Part shown: one piece after another, positions 1 through 8,968 of the stretch
How the letters are laid out: the number at the start of each line of letters is the position of its first letter
Numbering within the stretch: the stretch's first letter is position 1
DNA from: a bacterium
GTDB taxonomy: Bacteria > Auribacterota > Tritonobacteria > UBA1439
Length of the DNA: 64,000 nt
Direction: 5' to 3'
Assembly (NCBI GenBank): GCA_028716845.1
Contig: JAQUPF010000011.1
Coordinates: 22,487-86,486 of the forward strand
Program-made: the position numbers and the translations under genes
Notes under the pieces: model-generated
What the model was told of the DNA's origin: nothing
The model's database searches: none
The model's input: only the letters and a program-made list of their open reading frames with translations

Positions 1-1606
1 CCGGTCGATGCGCTCCTTCCCGGTCATGCTCGTGACGAGCTTCATCCCCCTCTTCACGCTCGGCTACTCGTGGCTCATCACCACCTGCGACGACAACGTC
101 CTCGCCAACCTCTGCACCCTCGCCTTCCTCGCCTGCGTCCTCGTCGCCTCGGGGGCCCTCATGGAGCGGGAGCGCGAGCGGCGATGCGGCATCTGGGCGT
201 TCGCCGCCGGCGTCGCCGCGGGGATCAGCATGGCCTCGCACATGAAGAACATCGTCTCCCTCCCCCTCCTCCTCGCCCCCGCCCTCTTCCCCCCGCCCCG
301 CGGGCGGACGCGGGAGGGGATCGCCGCGGCGTCCCTCCTCGGCCTCCTCCTCTCCTTCGGCCTCCCCTACCTCGCCTACTGGACGCTCACCGCGGGCGAG
401 CCCGCCTCCTCGAAGCTCGACTTCTGGGTCTTCCACCGCGTGAGCGGCAGGTTCTTCTTCACCCCCGGCCCCCGGCGGCCGCTCCTCGCCGACCACCTCG
501 TCTTCGTTCTCGCCGGAATCAGGTCGAGCCTCTACGCCTTCCAGGAGCTCGTCGTCCACACCGACCTCCACGACGGCGACCCGGCCGGCCCCGTCCTCAT
601 CGCCCTCTTCTTCGCCGTCTTCCTCGCCTCGGCCTGGCGGGTCCGCCGCCGGCGCATCGCGAAGATCCTCTTCGCCCTCTTCCTCCTCGACGCGGGCCAC
701 TCGTTCTTCTACGACTCGTGGGTCGTCGAGCGCTGGGACTCCTTCACGCTGCCCGTCTTCCTCACCATCGGGCTCTTCTGGGACGAGGCGCTCAGCGGCG
801 CGGCGGGCCGGTTCGCACGGCGCCGCCTCTCCGCCCTCCTCCTCATTTTCTACGGGGCGCTCGTCTGGGCGAACGTGTCGAGCACGCGCCTCCTCATCGG
901 CGTCACGAACGGCTCCATCCCCGCCCGGATCGAGGAGAAGACCTGGTGGGCCGGGCACCTCAAGTTCTACTTCTACTTCGACCACCGGGGGATCCGCGAT
1001 CTCTCGCGGCGGTTCGACTCTTTTTTCGACGATCGGACATGGTGCCTCTCCCCCGCCGCCGTGCGGGGGATCTCCCCGCACGTCGCCGCGGTGATCGACC
1101 GCTACCTCACCCTCGACTCGCGGCGCTACCCCGGCCGCCGGATCGACGACCCCTCCGCCGTGCAGGCGATGGTCGAGCGGGGGGAGCTGCGGCGGCTGCT
1201 CTACCTCGACACGGTGCGCGCGCCGCTCTACGGGGGGACGGGCCGGTCCGCCGTCCGGTTCGATCCGTCGATGCGCGCGACGGTCTACGAGAACAGCCAG
1301 GTCGTCCTCGGCGAGGCGGTCTTCGCCGGGGGCGGCTCACCCCCGCCGCCAGAGGGCGGCGGCGAGGAGGAGGCCGGCGAGGGAGAACGCGCAGCCGGCG
1401 ATGAAGAACGGCGGGACGTACCGGAGGTCGACGGGCCCTCCGCCCCGCGGGACCGGGGCGGCGAGGAGGCCGCCGAGCGCGACGACGTCCCCGCCGGCGC
1501 GGCGCCAGCCGGGGTCGAACCGCTGGTTGACGACGAGGAGCCCGGGCCCGTCCGCCTCGACGCGGAAGCGGAGCCGGTTCGGACTCCACGAAATCTCCTC
1601 GACTGA
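1..1606 (+). CDS. Polytopic membrane protein, GT-C/ArnT-like, 5'-truncated by window edge
   Basis: The first ATG in frame is at position 8, but the frame is open to the left edge and the protein begins in mid-membrane domain, so its N-terminus lies outside the window. Several hydrophobic segments are followed, from about position 900, by a soluble tail with a pattern common at the ends of GT-C membrane glycosyltransferases. No catalytic motif is visible in this part. It is the only large plus-strand gene in the first 60 kb and converges on the YfhO-like gene ending at 1337. The open frame runs 270 bp into that gene, and its last ~85 codons are Glu/Arg/Gly-rich and look like antisense readthrough. 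The true C-terminus is therefore probably near 1310-1340 (a frameshift or lost stop is possible). Substrate unknown. Confidence 0.6.
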   Translation, partial: RSMRSFPVMLVTSFIPLFTLGYSWLITTCDDNVLANLCTLAFLACVLVASGALMERERERRCGIWAFAAGVAAGISMASHMKNIVSLPLLLAPALFPPPRGRTREGIAAASLLGLLLSFGLPYLAYWTLTAGEPASSKLDFWVFHRVSGRFFFTPGPRRPLLADHLVFVLAGIRSSLYAFQELVVHTDLHDGDPAGPVLIALFFAVFLASAWRVRRRRIAKILFALFLLDAGHSFFYDSWVVERWDSFTLPVFLTIGLFWDEALSGAAGRFARRRLSALLLIFYGALVWANVSSTRLLIGVTNGSIPARIEEKTWWAGHLKFYFYFDHRGIRDLSRRFDSFFDDRTWCLSPAAVRGISPHVAAVIDRYLTLDSRRYPGRRIDDPSAVQAMVERGELRRLLYLDTVRAPLYGGTGRSAVRFDPSMRATVYENSQVVLGEAVFAGGGSPPPPEGGGEEEAGEGERAAGDEERRDVPEVDGPSAPRDRGGEEAAERDDVPAGAAPAGVEPLVDDEEPGPVRLDAEAEPVRTPRNLLD

Positions 1607-3013
1607 TCCCTCCGCCCCCTCGAGCCACGCCTCCCCCCTGTAGCCGGGCCCGTCGAACGCCCGCACCCCCGCGTCCGGGAAATCGAGCGGCTCGTAGTTG
1701 TTGACGAGACCCTCGTTCCGGAGGAAGAGGAGGGGGGCGAGCGGCCCCTGCCGCTCCGTCTTCGGGAGCCGCCGCTGCCGGAAGGCGCCCGGCGCGGCGG
1801 GCGCGGGCGGCGGGACGCTCGAGAGGCGCGCGTAGATCGGGCCGCAGACAAGCCAGAGGTCCGCCAGGAGCAGCGCGGTCGCGAGGACGGGCAGGAGGGC
1901 CGTCGCCCCGCGCCGCCGCCCCGCCTCCTCGAGACGCTCCATCCCGCGCGCCGCCAGGACGGCGACTGAGAGGACGAGGAGGACGCGGAACCTGACCGGG
2001 TCGTGCATCGAGGAGAAGGCGGGCAGGCGGTGGACCCAGCGCCAGGGGGCGAGCGGCCCGAAGTCGCCGAAGGTGAGGGCGCCGAAGAGAAGGCCGACGG
2101 CGGCGGTCGTCCAGGAGCGCCGCCCGAGCCCCGCGGCCGCCAGGACCAGCGGCACGAGGCCGACGTACATCCCGTACTCCCACCAGCCGAGCCACGCCCC
2201 CCTGAAGGCGCTCTCCGACAGCTGGTCCCGGCCGAGGAGCATCCGCGGGACGGCGGCCCACGGCAGGACCGGCTCGCGCCAGAAGGTCGGACGGGGATAG
2301 CGGAGATGCAGATCGATGGCGGGGAGCAGCTTGAGGCCGCCGATCAGGGCGCCGATCGCGAGGACGGCGACGGCGCTGCGGAGCGGGCCGGTGTCGCGGC
2401 GCCGCGCCGACTCGAAGACGGCGAAGGCCGCGATGAAGAGGACGGCGTAGGGAACCGGGTAGACGCCCCCCTCGAGGAACATGAGGGCGAGCGTGACGCC
2501 GCCGGCCGCGCGCCAGCGGGGACGGTCGGCGCCCATCAGCAGGAAGAGGAGGAGCCAGGGGGCATAGACGAACGGGATGAACTCGTCGTGCCAGCGGGAC
2601 AGGTAGAGCGGGTACCAGCTCGAGAGCATGAAGACGAAGGCGCAGACCCAGGGCGCGAACCGGCCGCGCGCCGCCTTCCGGCCGAGCGCGGCGGCGCCGC
2701 ACAGGCCGATCCAGAGGCCGAGGAGGACCCGCACCTTCAGCCCCGCGACGATCCCGGCCGCGGCGACCGCCAGGAACGTCGGCGAGAGGAACGAGGAGGC
2801 GGGATTCGCGAGGAGGGGGCTCCCGCCCGAGAGCCACGGGTTCCAGAAGGGGAACTGGCCGTAATCGAGGATCGTCCGGCGCGCGGCCCCCGCGAGGGTG
2901 AAGGCGCGGTGCCACATGTCGTCCCCCCAGGCGTCCATGCGCGCCGCAGCCGGGAGCCAGAAGACGAACGCGACGGCGAACAGGACCGCGGCCCGCAGGC
3001 GGCGCTCGGTCAT
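1337..3013 (-). CDS. YfhO-like polytopic membrane protein (GT-C type)
   Basis: A 558-residue protein with about 11-12 hydrophobic segments. An early FWNPWLSGGSPLLANP stretch and a C-terminal soluble region with LLVVNQRFDPGWRR are typical of YfhO-family proteins (compare FWNPYSFCGVPFLAN and a C-terminal Y-P-G-W in the paralogue at 6560-8968). In Bacillus, YfhO transfers sugars onto lipoteichoic acid from a lipid carrier; in Gram-negatives the acceptor is generally unknown. The start overlaps the stop of the upstream gene as ATGA, so it is translationally coupled as the last gene of the nine-gene membrane operon. I infer a role in surface glycan modification, with substrate unassigned. Confidence 0.75.
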   Translation of the reverse strand: MTERRLRAAVLFAVAFVFWLPAAARMDAWGDDMWHRAFTLAGAARRTILDYGQFPFWNPWLSGGSPLLANPASSFLSPTFLAVAAAGIVAGLKVRVLLGLWIGLCGAAALGRKAARGRFAPWVCAFVFMLSSWYPLYLSRWHDEFIPFVYAPWLLLFLLMGADRPRWRAAGGVTLALMFLEGGVYPVPYAVLFIAAFAVFESARRRDTGPLRSAVAVLAIGALIGGLKLLPAIDLHLRYPRPTFWREPVLPWAAVPRMLLGRDQLSESAFRGAWLGWWEYGMYVGLVPLVLAAAGLGRRSWTTAAVGLLFGALTFGDFGPLAPWRWVHRLPAFSSMHDPVRFRVLLVLSVAVLAARGMERLEEAGRRRGATALLPVLATALLLADLWLVCGPIYARLSSVPPPAPAAPGAFRQRRLPKTERQGPLAPLLFLRNEGLVNNYEPLDFPDAGVRAFDGPGYRGEAWLEGAEGSVEEISWSPNRLRFRVEADGPGLLVVNQRFDPGWRRAGGDVVALGGLLAAPVPRGGGPVDLRYVPPFFIAGCAFSLAGLLLAAALWRRG

Positions 3014-4926
3014 TCCGCACCCCCCCGGGCGGCCGCCCGGTCCCGCTCCGCGGCCTCCCGGGATCCGAGGAGGTCGAGGAGCGCCGCCCGCTCGAGGAGC
3101 GCTCCCGCGTCGCCCGCGTCCCGCTCGATCCGTTCGGTGAGCGAGAGGAGATGCAGGAACGCCTCCGCCCGACGCCCCAGTACGGGGTCGTCGGGACGGG
3201 CGGCGAGCGCGCGGACATGGATGTCGGCCGCCGGCCCGTACTCGCCGCGGCGAAGGAGGATGACGGAAAGGTCACGGAGGACGAGCGGATCGGCCGGCTC
3301 GACGCGCAGCGATTCCACGAACCACGCGGCCGCCGCCTCCTCGTCGCCGGCGACGTCGTACGAGTGGCCGAGGACGGCGCTCCTGTACGCCCCGTCGTCG
3401 GTCCGGTGGAAGAGGAGGAGGAGCGCCATGCCGGCCGCGGCGGCCGCGCAGGCGACGAGCGAACGCCGCCCCGGCCGCGGCGCGGAGGGGACCGGGGGCG
3501 GCCGCCGGCGGCCCGTCAGGAGGACGACGGCGCAGCCGGCGCCGACCATGGCGGCGATGAGGCCGAGGCTCTCCCCCCTCCCCGCCCCCGCGAGGAGGAA
3601 CAGGTTCGGCCTCGCGTTCCCCCTCGCGAACGACGGGATGAGGAACTCCATGAGCGGGTTCCGGAGATACTCGTGCGCGAGGGGGCCGGCGGCCGTCCCG
3701 ACTAGGTGGAGGGCGATCGAACAGGCGACGAGCGCGCCGAGGAGGAGGCCGGCCCCCCTCCCCCGCTCCGCCATGAGCGCCGCCGCCGGCACGACGAAGA
3801 ACGGGAGGGCGGGGAGGAGGAACCGGGGGCCGTAGGCGGCGCCGCCGGACCACGCCCCGTAGGAGGAGACGAGCAGGAGGTACCCCGCCATCACGAGGAG
3901 GCAGACGGCACAGAGCCGGCGCGGCCCCGCGCCGACCGCCTTCCGGAAGAGGCCGGCGTCGTCGTCCCGCGCCCACAGGGCGCCCAGTCCCGGCAGGGAG
4001 AGGAGGAGGAAGGGCGAGGAGAAGAAGATGCCGCGCCAGGGGCTGAAGAGGAGCTTGGCGAGCGGCACGAGGCGCGGCGCCTGCACGCCGAAGAGGCCCC
4101 TCCCCTGCACCTCCCGGGCGATCGGCATCGCCTCGTGCGCGTACGGGAAGCTCAGGACGTGGCCGAAGCAGGCGCGGTTGTACCAGAGGACGAGGATGAG
4201 TCCCGGGACGCAGCCGAGGGCGAAGAGGGCGACGGCCGCCGGCCGCCGGAGCGGCAGGAGCGCGCAGACGATGATCGCGAGGATGACCGCCGCCTGGTAC
4301 TCGGCGGCGACGGCGAGACCACCGAGGAGGCCGGCGCCGGCGAGGAGGGACGGCGCGAGGGGGGGGCGCGCCGACGCCGCGTCGCAACCGCGGCGCCATC
4401 GGAGGATGGCGAGGAACGAGGCGAAGAGGAGGACGGCGGCGAGCTGGTGCCCCAGGAACAGGGTGCTGTACGGGTAGGCGATCGTGCCGAGGCCGTAGCC
4501 GAGGACGAGGAGGTCCGCGTCCCGGTCGGGGCACCCCGTGCGGAGGAGGAGGCCGTGGAGGAGGAGGACGAGGACGACCGCCGGGATCGTGATCACCGAC
4601 AGCGTGACGAGGAAGAGCCCGGCGCGGTCGGAGAGGGGGCCGGCGGCCCGCCGCGCGAGGGCGTGGACGGGAACGGCGAGGAGGGAGGCGGCGGGCGCCT
4701 TCCCCGAGTAGAACCGCCCCTCGTACAGGGCCGCGTCGATGCCCTCGCCGTAGAATCGCCCGATCTCGAGGCTCCCGTCCTCGACGAGCGCCTTCGTGAG
4801 CGCGTAGCGGACGCGCTCGTTCGTGCCGAACCGCTCGGGGGAGGAGGGGGGGATGAAGACCGCGCACGCGGCGAGGATGAGGAGCGCGATGGCGGCGCGG
4901 TGCGCCGTCCCGCCGTTCGCCCTCAT
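3010..4926 (-). CDS. Polytopic membrane protein with C-terminal TPR-like tail
   Basis: 638 residues from the ATG at 4926, which overlaps the stop of the upstream gene (ATGA). The open frame continues further upstream, but that part is a shadow of the neighbour. An N-terminal signal-anchor is followed by about ten hydrophobic segments. A luminal/periplasmic loop holds FGTNERVRYALTKAL and SGKAPAASLLAVP, a layout seen in GT-C (PMT/ArnT-like) glycosyltransferases. The last ~120 residues form helical pairs resembling two or three TPR units (AAAWFVESLRVEPADPLVL and following). Probably a lipid-linked sugar transferase, but no substrate can be assigned. Confidence 0.65.
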   Translation of the reverse strand: MRANGGTAHRAAIALLILAACAVFIPPSSPERFGTNERVRYALTKALVEDGSLEIGRFYGEGIDAALYEGRFYSGKAPAASLLAVPVHALARRAAGPLSDRAGLFLVTLSVITIPAVVLVLLLHGLLLRTGCPDRDADLLVLGYGLGTIAYPYSTLFLGHQLAAVLLFASFLAILRWRRGCDAASARPPLAPSLLAGAGLLGGLAVAAEYQAAVILAIIVCALLPLRRPAAVALFALGCVPGLILVLWYNRACFGHVLSFPYAHEAMPIAREVQGRGLFGVQAPRLVPLAKLLFSPWRGIFFSSPFLLLSLPGLGALWARDDDAGLFRKAVGAGPRRLCAVCLLVMAGYLLLVSSYGAWSGGAAYGPRFLLPALPFFVVPAAALMAERGRGAGLLLGALVACSIALHLVGTAAGPLAHEYLRNPLMEFLIPSFARGNARPNLFLLAGAGRGESLGLIAAMVGAGCAVVLLTGRRRPPPVPSAPRPGRRSLVACAAAAAGMALLLLFHRTDDGAYRSAVLGHSYDVAGDEEAAAAWFVESLRVEPADPLVLRDLSVILLRRGEYGPAADIHVRALAARPDDPVLGRRAEAFLHLLSLTERIERDAGDAGALLERAALLDLLGSREAAERDRAAARGGAE

Positions 4927-6512
4927 CGCCGCGGCCCTCCCCCGGCCCGCCGGAAGACGAGGAAGCGCCCGATCGCCGCCTCGAAGGCGTATCCGTCCGC
5001 GATGTGCCGCTCGATCGCCGGCCAGCGGCGGAGCGCCGCGAGGGAATCCTCCATCGTGCCGGTCACCCACCAGAGCGGGTCGCCCCGCGCGACGAGAATG
5101 TACGCCGGCGTCGTCTCGCGGAGTTCCTCGAGGAGGGCGTCCCCGAACCGCGGCGGCGTCCAGTCGCACCGGAACGGGAGGTTGTGGATGAAGCGCGATC
5201 CGCACCGCCTCCCGGCGAGCCGGTAGACGAGCGTCTCGTTCCCCCAGATGAAGAGCCGGTCGTCCGGCCCGGTCCGCCGCGCGAGGTACGACGCCGCGGC
5301 GAGGTCGGCGGGCAGCGAGAAATCGTCCGAGGTGAAGCGGATATTCATGTAGTAGTCGCCCGGCACCCGGCCCGAGACCACCCGCGCGGCGAGCGCCCGC
5401 GCCGCCGCGCGGTAGACGGCGATGCAGTAGAAATTATACGGCCGGTTCACCGCCAGCAGCGACGCGACCGCGGCGCAGATCACGGCCGTCGCCGCCGCGG
5501 CGCGGGCGACACTGCGCCTCGCGCGATCGAACGGCAGGACGGCGGCGGCTGATGCCGCGATCGCGAGCGGCGGGAAGAGCGGCGAATAATGGTACAGGAA
5601 GAACTTGGCCTGGAGGAAGAGATTGAACAGCGCGGCGAGCGCCCAGAGCGCGACGAGGGCCGCGGCGGCCTCCCGCCGGGGCCTGGCGAACGCCGCGCCG
5701 ATCGCCGACAGGAGCGCGAGGGCGGCGATGCTCCAGTGCGAAACGGCGAGCTCCCGGAGCCGGAGCGCGCCCGCGATGCCGGGGGCGGCGGCGCCGACCC
5801 GCGCGTAGTGCCGCACCCAGACGAACGAGGTGTAGAGGAACTCGTCCCACGCCCCCGCGCCCCTGAGGCGGAGGGCGTACCCGCCCGCGGCGAGGGCGAA
5901 CCCCGCCAGCATCGAGGCGACGCCGGGGACGGCCCGCCGCCCCCGCGCCGCGAGGAGGCCGGCCGCGAGGAGGGGGAGCATCACGCCCATCGGGTACTTG
6001 AGGAGGAAGACGACCGCGAGGAGGAGACCGGCGCCGAAGAGCGGGAGCGGGCGGGCGTCGTCGAGCGATCGCAGGACGATGAGAACGGCGAGGGCGGCGG
6101 GGAGATTGAGGAAGGCATCGGGCTGCGCCGTGTGCCACCATCCGGTGCTCGCGAAGGCGAGGACGTAGATGAGCCCCGCGGCGAAGGCGGCCCCCGCGCG
6201 GCCGGCCGAGACCCGGAGGGCGATGGGAAAGATCACGGCGGCGGTGGCGACCTGGGCGGCGAGATCGAGGATCCGGATCGAGGCCATCGAGCCGCCGAAG
6301 AGGATCTCCGAGAGGGCGTAGAGGTAGTAGATCCCCGGCGGCTTTGTGTCCCAGAAATCCCTGAACGGCACCGCGCCGTCGAGGACGAGGCGGCCGGCGT
6401 AGGCGAACATCCCCTGGTCCCTCCCGTGCGGGTAGAGGAGCGTCGGCAGGAGGATGACCGCCGAAAGGGCGGCGAGCGCCCAGAACGCGACCCGGGTCGA
6501 TTTCACGTTCAT
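4923..6512 (-). CDS. Glycosyltransferase family 39-like (ArnT/PMT) membrane protein
   Basis: 529 residues from the ATG at 6512, preceded by a GAGGG ribosome-binding site. The frame is open further upstream but without hydrophobic or family-like sequence. An early periplasmic loop carries GRDQGMFAYAGRLVLDG then FRDFWDTKPPGIYYLYA: the acidic residue followed by DxKPP is the hallmark of GT39/ArnT-like enzymes that use polyprenyl-phosphate sugars. About ten hydrophobic segments follow, then a C-terminal soluble domain with RLFIWGNETLVYRLAGR. It lies between the YfhO-like gene upstream (47-bp gap) and a TPR-tailed membrane protein downstream (4-bp overlap). Acceptor unknown. Confidence 0.8.
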   Translation of the reverse strand: MNVKSTRVAFWALAALSAVILLPTLLYPHGRDQGMFAYAGRLVLDGAVPFRDFWDTKPPGIYYLYALSEILFGGSMASIRILDLAAQVATAAVIFPIALRVSAGRAGAAFAAGLIYVLAFASTGWWHTAQPDAFLNLPAALAVLIVLRSLDDARPLPLFGAGLLLAVVFLLKYPMGVMLPLLAAGLLAARGRRAVPGVASMLAGFALAAGGYALRLRGAGAWDEFLYTSFVWVRHYARVGAAAPGIAGALRLRELAVSHWSIAALALLSAIGAAFARPRREAAAALVALWALAALFNLFLQAKFFLYHYSPLFPPLAIAASAAAVLPFDRARRSVARAAAATAVICAAVASLLAVNRPYNFYCIAVYRAAARALAARVVSGRVPGDYYMNIRFTSDDFSLPADLAAASYLARRTGPDDRLFIWGNETLVYRLAGRRCGSRFIHNLPFRCDWTPPRFGDALLEELRETTPAYILVARGDPLWWVTGTMEDSLAALRRWPAIERHIADGYAFEAAIGRFLVFRRAGGGPRR

Positions 6513-6559
6513 GCGTGATCCCTCACGGCCCCCATGATACGGCCGCGCCGGCCGCCCGT

Positions 6560-8968
6560 TCAATCCCCTCCTGCATTTCCGGGGAATGTCCCCCCTCGGC
6601 GGCGCGCGGCGCACAGATACGCGGCGAGGAGGCAGAGGCCGATGCCGCTGCTCCACGCCCCCAGCCGGAAGGAGCCGGGCTCGTACCGGAGCGTCACCCG
6701 GCTCCGCCCCGCCGGAAGGCACACCGCCCTGAAGGCGTGGTCGGCCCTGAGGACCGGCAGCTCCCGGCCGCCCGCGTACGCCCGCCAGCCGGGATAGTAC
6801 GTGTCCCGGAGGACGAGGAAACCGGGCCGGGAGAGAACCGCCTCCACGGTGATCTCGCCCGCCGTCTCGGCGACGATCTCGGCCGGCGACGTCCCGCCGT
6901 CACCGCCGTCCGCGAGGGGCGCCCCCGGGTCGCGGTCGAGGAGCGCCTCGGCGGGCCGGGCCGCCGCCGACCGCCGGAGCTCGGCGAGGAGCAGTTCCTT
7001 CTCCGGGATGACGCGCGCGGCGTGGGCGACGTAGGCCCGGGGCGCGGGATCCTCCTTCTCGTACACCGCCGTCCGGCCGTCGGTATACGACCGCCGGTAC
7101 CCCGCGAGGCCGAACGGCTCGCCCGCCGGCAGGAGGACATACTTGAGGCCGAGCGCCTCGAGCATCGGCGTGACGCGGTCGATCCGGAAGGCGAGCCGCG
7201 ATGCGGGGTCGATCCCCTGTGAGCGGTCCACGTACTCCTTGTAGGCGCCGACGTTGAGCGTCTCGTAGCCGTCGATCGCGTGGATGCGCGCGCTCATGTT
7301 CTGGTTCGCGCCGGGGACGCCGATGTTCGGGGCGCAGATCCGGAAGGCGGAGCGGTCCGCCCGGAGGAAGCCGGCGAGGCCGGGGGACCAGAAGCAGGTC
7401 TCGAGCGGGCTGACGATGACGTACTTCGCGCCGAACCGCCAGAGGTCGCTGAGCGCGATCGCGAGGACGAGGAGGGCGAGCGCGCCGCCCCGGACCGCGC
7501 CCCGCGCGGCGGCGAGGAGGAGGCCGCCCGAGAGGAGGAGGAGAACGGCGGCGGCCGCCGCGGAGGAGCGGGCGACGCGGTAGGCGGCGGGGAACATCTC
7601 CCCCTCCAGGGGGCTGAGCGGCGGCGTCCCCTCGAAGCCTCGCGCCTCCCTGAACCGGACGAGCCCCCTCCAGAGGGGCGAGCCGGCGCCCCCGCCGGCC
7701 TCGGCGAGGATGCAGAGGGCGGCGACCGCGAGTCCCGCCGCGAGGCAGACGGCCGCGATGCGCGACAGCCGCCTCCCCTCCCCCGCCCGGGGAGCCGTGA
7801 CGAGCCGGCAGCCGAATCCCGCGAGGACCGAGAGGGAGAAGGCGGTGATGAGAATGAACTTCGCCTGCCCCCTGAAGAGCGAAAGCCCGGGCGCATACCG
7901 GTGGAGGAGCGGGAAGAGCGGCGAGTACGCCCCGAGCGCCAGGACGGCGGACGCGGCGGCGAGGGCGGCGAACAGGAGCGCGCGCCGGTCGCGGGCGAGG
8001 AGCGCCCCCGCGGCCGCGAGGACGAGCGGGAGGATGCCGACGTACAGGCAGGTCTCCCAGAGCAGCCACCTGCCCCAGTACCGGCTCCCCTGCATGTCGC
8101 CGAAGAGGCCCGGGGCGACGAGCGTCGCGATGTTCTCCGGCGGGAGGGAGACCTCGCCGACAGTCTCGGGACCGCCGAGGAGCGCCCGGTTCGACAGCCG
8201 CGCGAACTCGATCCCCGGGAGGAGCTGGACGGCCGAGAGGAGGGCCGCCGTCGCGAGGGCGATCGCCGTCAGGGCCGCGGCGACGGCGAGCGGGCGGAGG
8301 GAGCGGCCGCCGGCGGGCGCGGCGCGGCCGAGGGCGTAGAGGACGGCCGCCCCGATCGCATAGAAGGCGTACTGCGGGTGGCCGGCGAGGAGCATGAGGG
8401 CGAAGACGGCGCCGAGGAGGACGGCGTCACGGAGGCGCCGTTCCGCCGACGCCCGGTCGGCGAGGAGAAAGGCGAGCGGCGTCCACGGGATGGGGTTCGA
8501 GACATGGCCGGGAAGGATCTGGACGATGACCGGCCCCGAGAACATGAAGGCGATCGCCGAGAGGAGCGCCGCCGTCCGGTCGCCGAGGAGCCGCCGGGCG
8601 AAGGCGTAGGTGAGCGCCCCCCCGAGAAGGAAATGGGCGGCGATCGACCAGTTGAGGGCGGTATGGACGGGAAGGAAGAGGAAGACGGCGTTCGGCGGGT
8701 AGAAGATCGCCGAGTGCCAGTTGGCGAGGAACGGGACGCCGCAGAACGAGTACGGGTTCCAGAGCGGGATGGTCCCCTCGCGCAGGAGGCCGAAGCCGAA
8801 GAGCCGCCACGGGTAATACTGGTGCGTGAGGTCGAGGAAGATCGGGTGGCTCATGACCACCGCCCCGCCGAAGAGCGCCCGCCGGAAGAGCGCGACGGCC
8901 AGGAGCGCCAGGACGGCGAGGCACCGGGCGTCGCCGGCTCGTCCGGTCCACCCGTCAGCGCGTCCCAT
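6560..8968 (-). CDS. YfhO family membrane protein
   Basis: 802 residues with the ATG at 8968, overlapping the upstream gene by 14 bp. Family-typical features are an early HPIFLDLTHQYYPWR loop, FWNP-type WNPYSFCGVPFLANWHS, around a dozen membrane segments, the repeated 'AGHPQYAFYA' loop, and a long C-terminal soluble region ending with a bestowed Y-P-G-W motif (DTYYPGWRAYAGG) and a final membrane anchor. YfhO proteins are GT-C enzymes that act on lipid-linked glycans or lipoteichoic acid; here the role is inferred to be surface-glycan decoration. It is the longer of two YfhO-like paralogues in the same operon. Confidence 0.85.
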   Translation of the reverse strand: MGRADGWTGRAGDARCLAVLALLAVALFRRALFGGAVVMSHPIFLDLTHQYYPWRLFGFGLLREGTIPLWNPYSFCGVPFLANWHSAIFYPPNAVFLFLPVHTALNWSIAAHFLLGGALTYAFARRLLGDRTAALLSAIAFMFSGPVIVQILPGHVSNPIPWTPLAFLLADRASAERRLRDAVLLGAVFALMLLAGHPQYAFYAIGAAVLYALGRAAPAGGRSLRPLAVAAALTAIALATAALLSAVQLLPGIEFARLSNRALLGGPETVGEVSLPPENIATLVAPGLFGDMQGSRYWGRWLLWETCLYVGILPLVLAAAGALLARDRRALLFAALAAASAVLALGAYSPLFPLLHRYAPGLSLFRGQAKFILITAFSLSVLAGFGCRLVTAPRAGEGRRLSRIAAVCLAAGLAVAALCILAEAGGGAGSPLWRGLVRFREARGFEGTPPLSPLEGEMFPAAYRVARSSAAAAAVLLLLSGGLLLAAARGAVRGGALALLVLAIALSDLWRFGAKYVIVSPLETCFWSPGLAGFLRADRSAFRICAPNIGVPGANQNMSARIHAIDGYETLNVGAYKEYVDRSQGIDPASRLAFRIDRVTPMLEALGLKYVLLPAGEPFGLAGYRRSYTDGRTAVYEKEDPAPRAYVAHAARVIPEKELLLAELRRSAAARPAEALLDRDPGAPLADGGDGGTSPAEIVAETAGEITVEAVLSRPGFLVLRDTYYPGWRAYAGGRELPVLRADHAFRAVCLPAGRSRVTLRYEPGSFRLGAWSSGIGLCLLAAYLCAARRRGGTFPGNAGGD

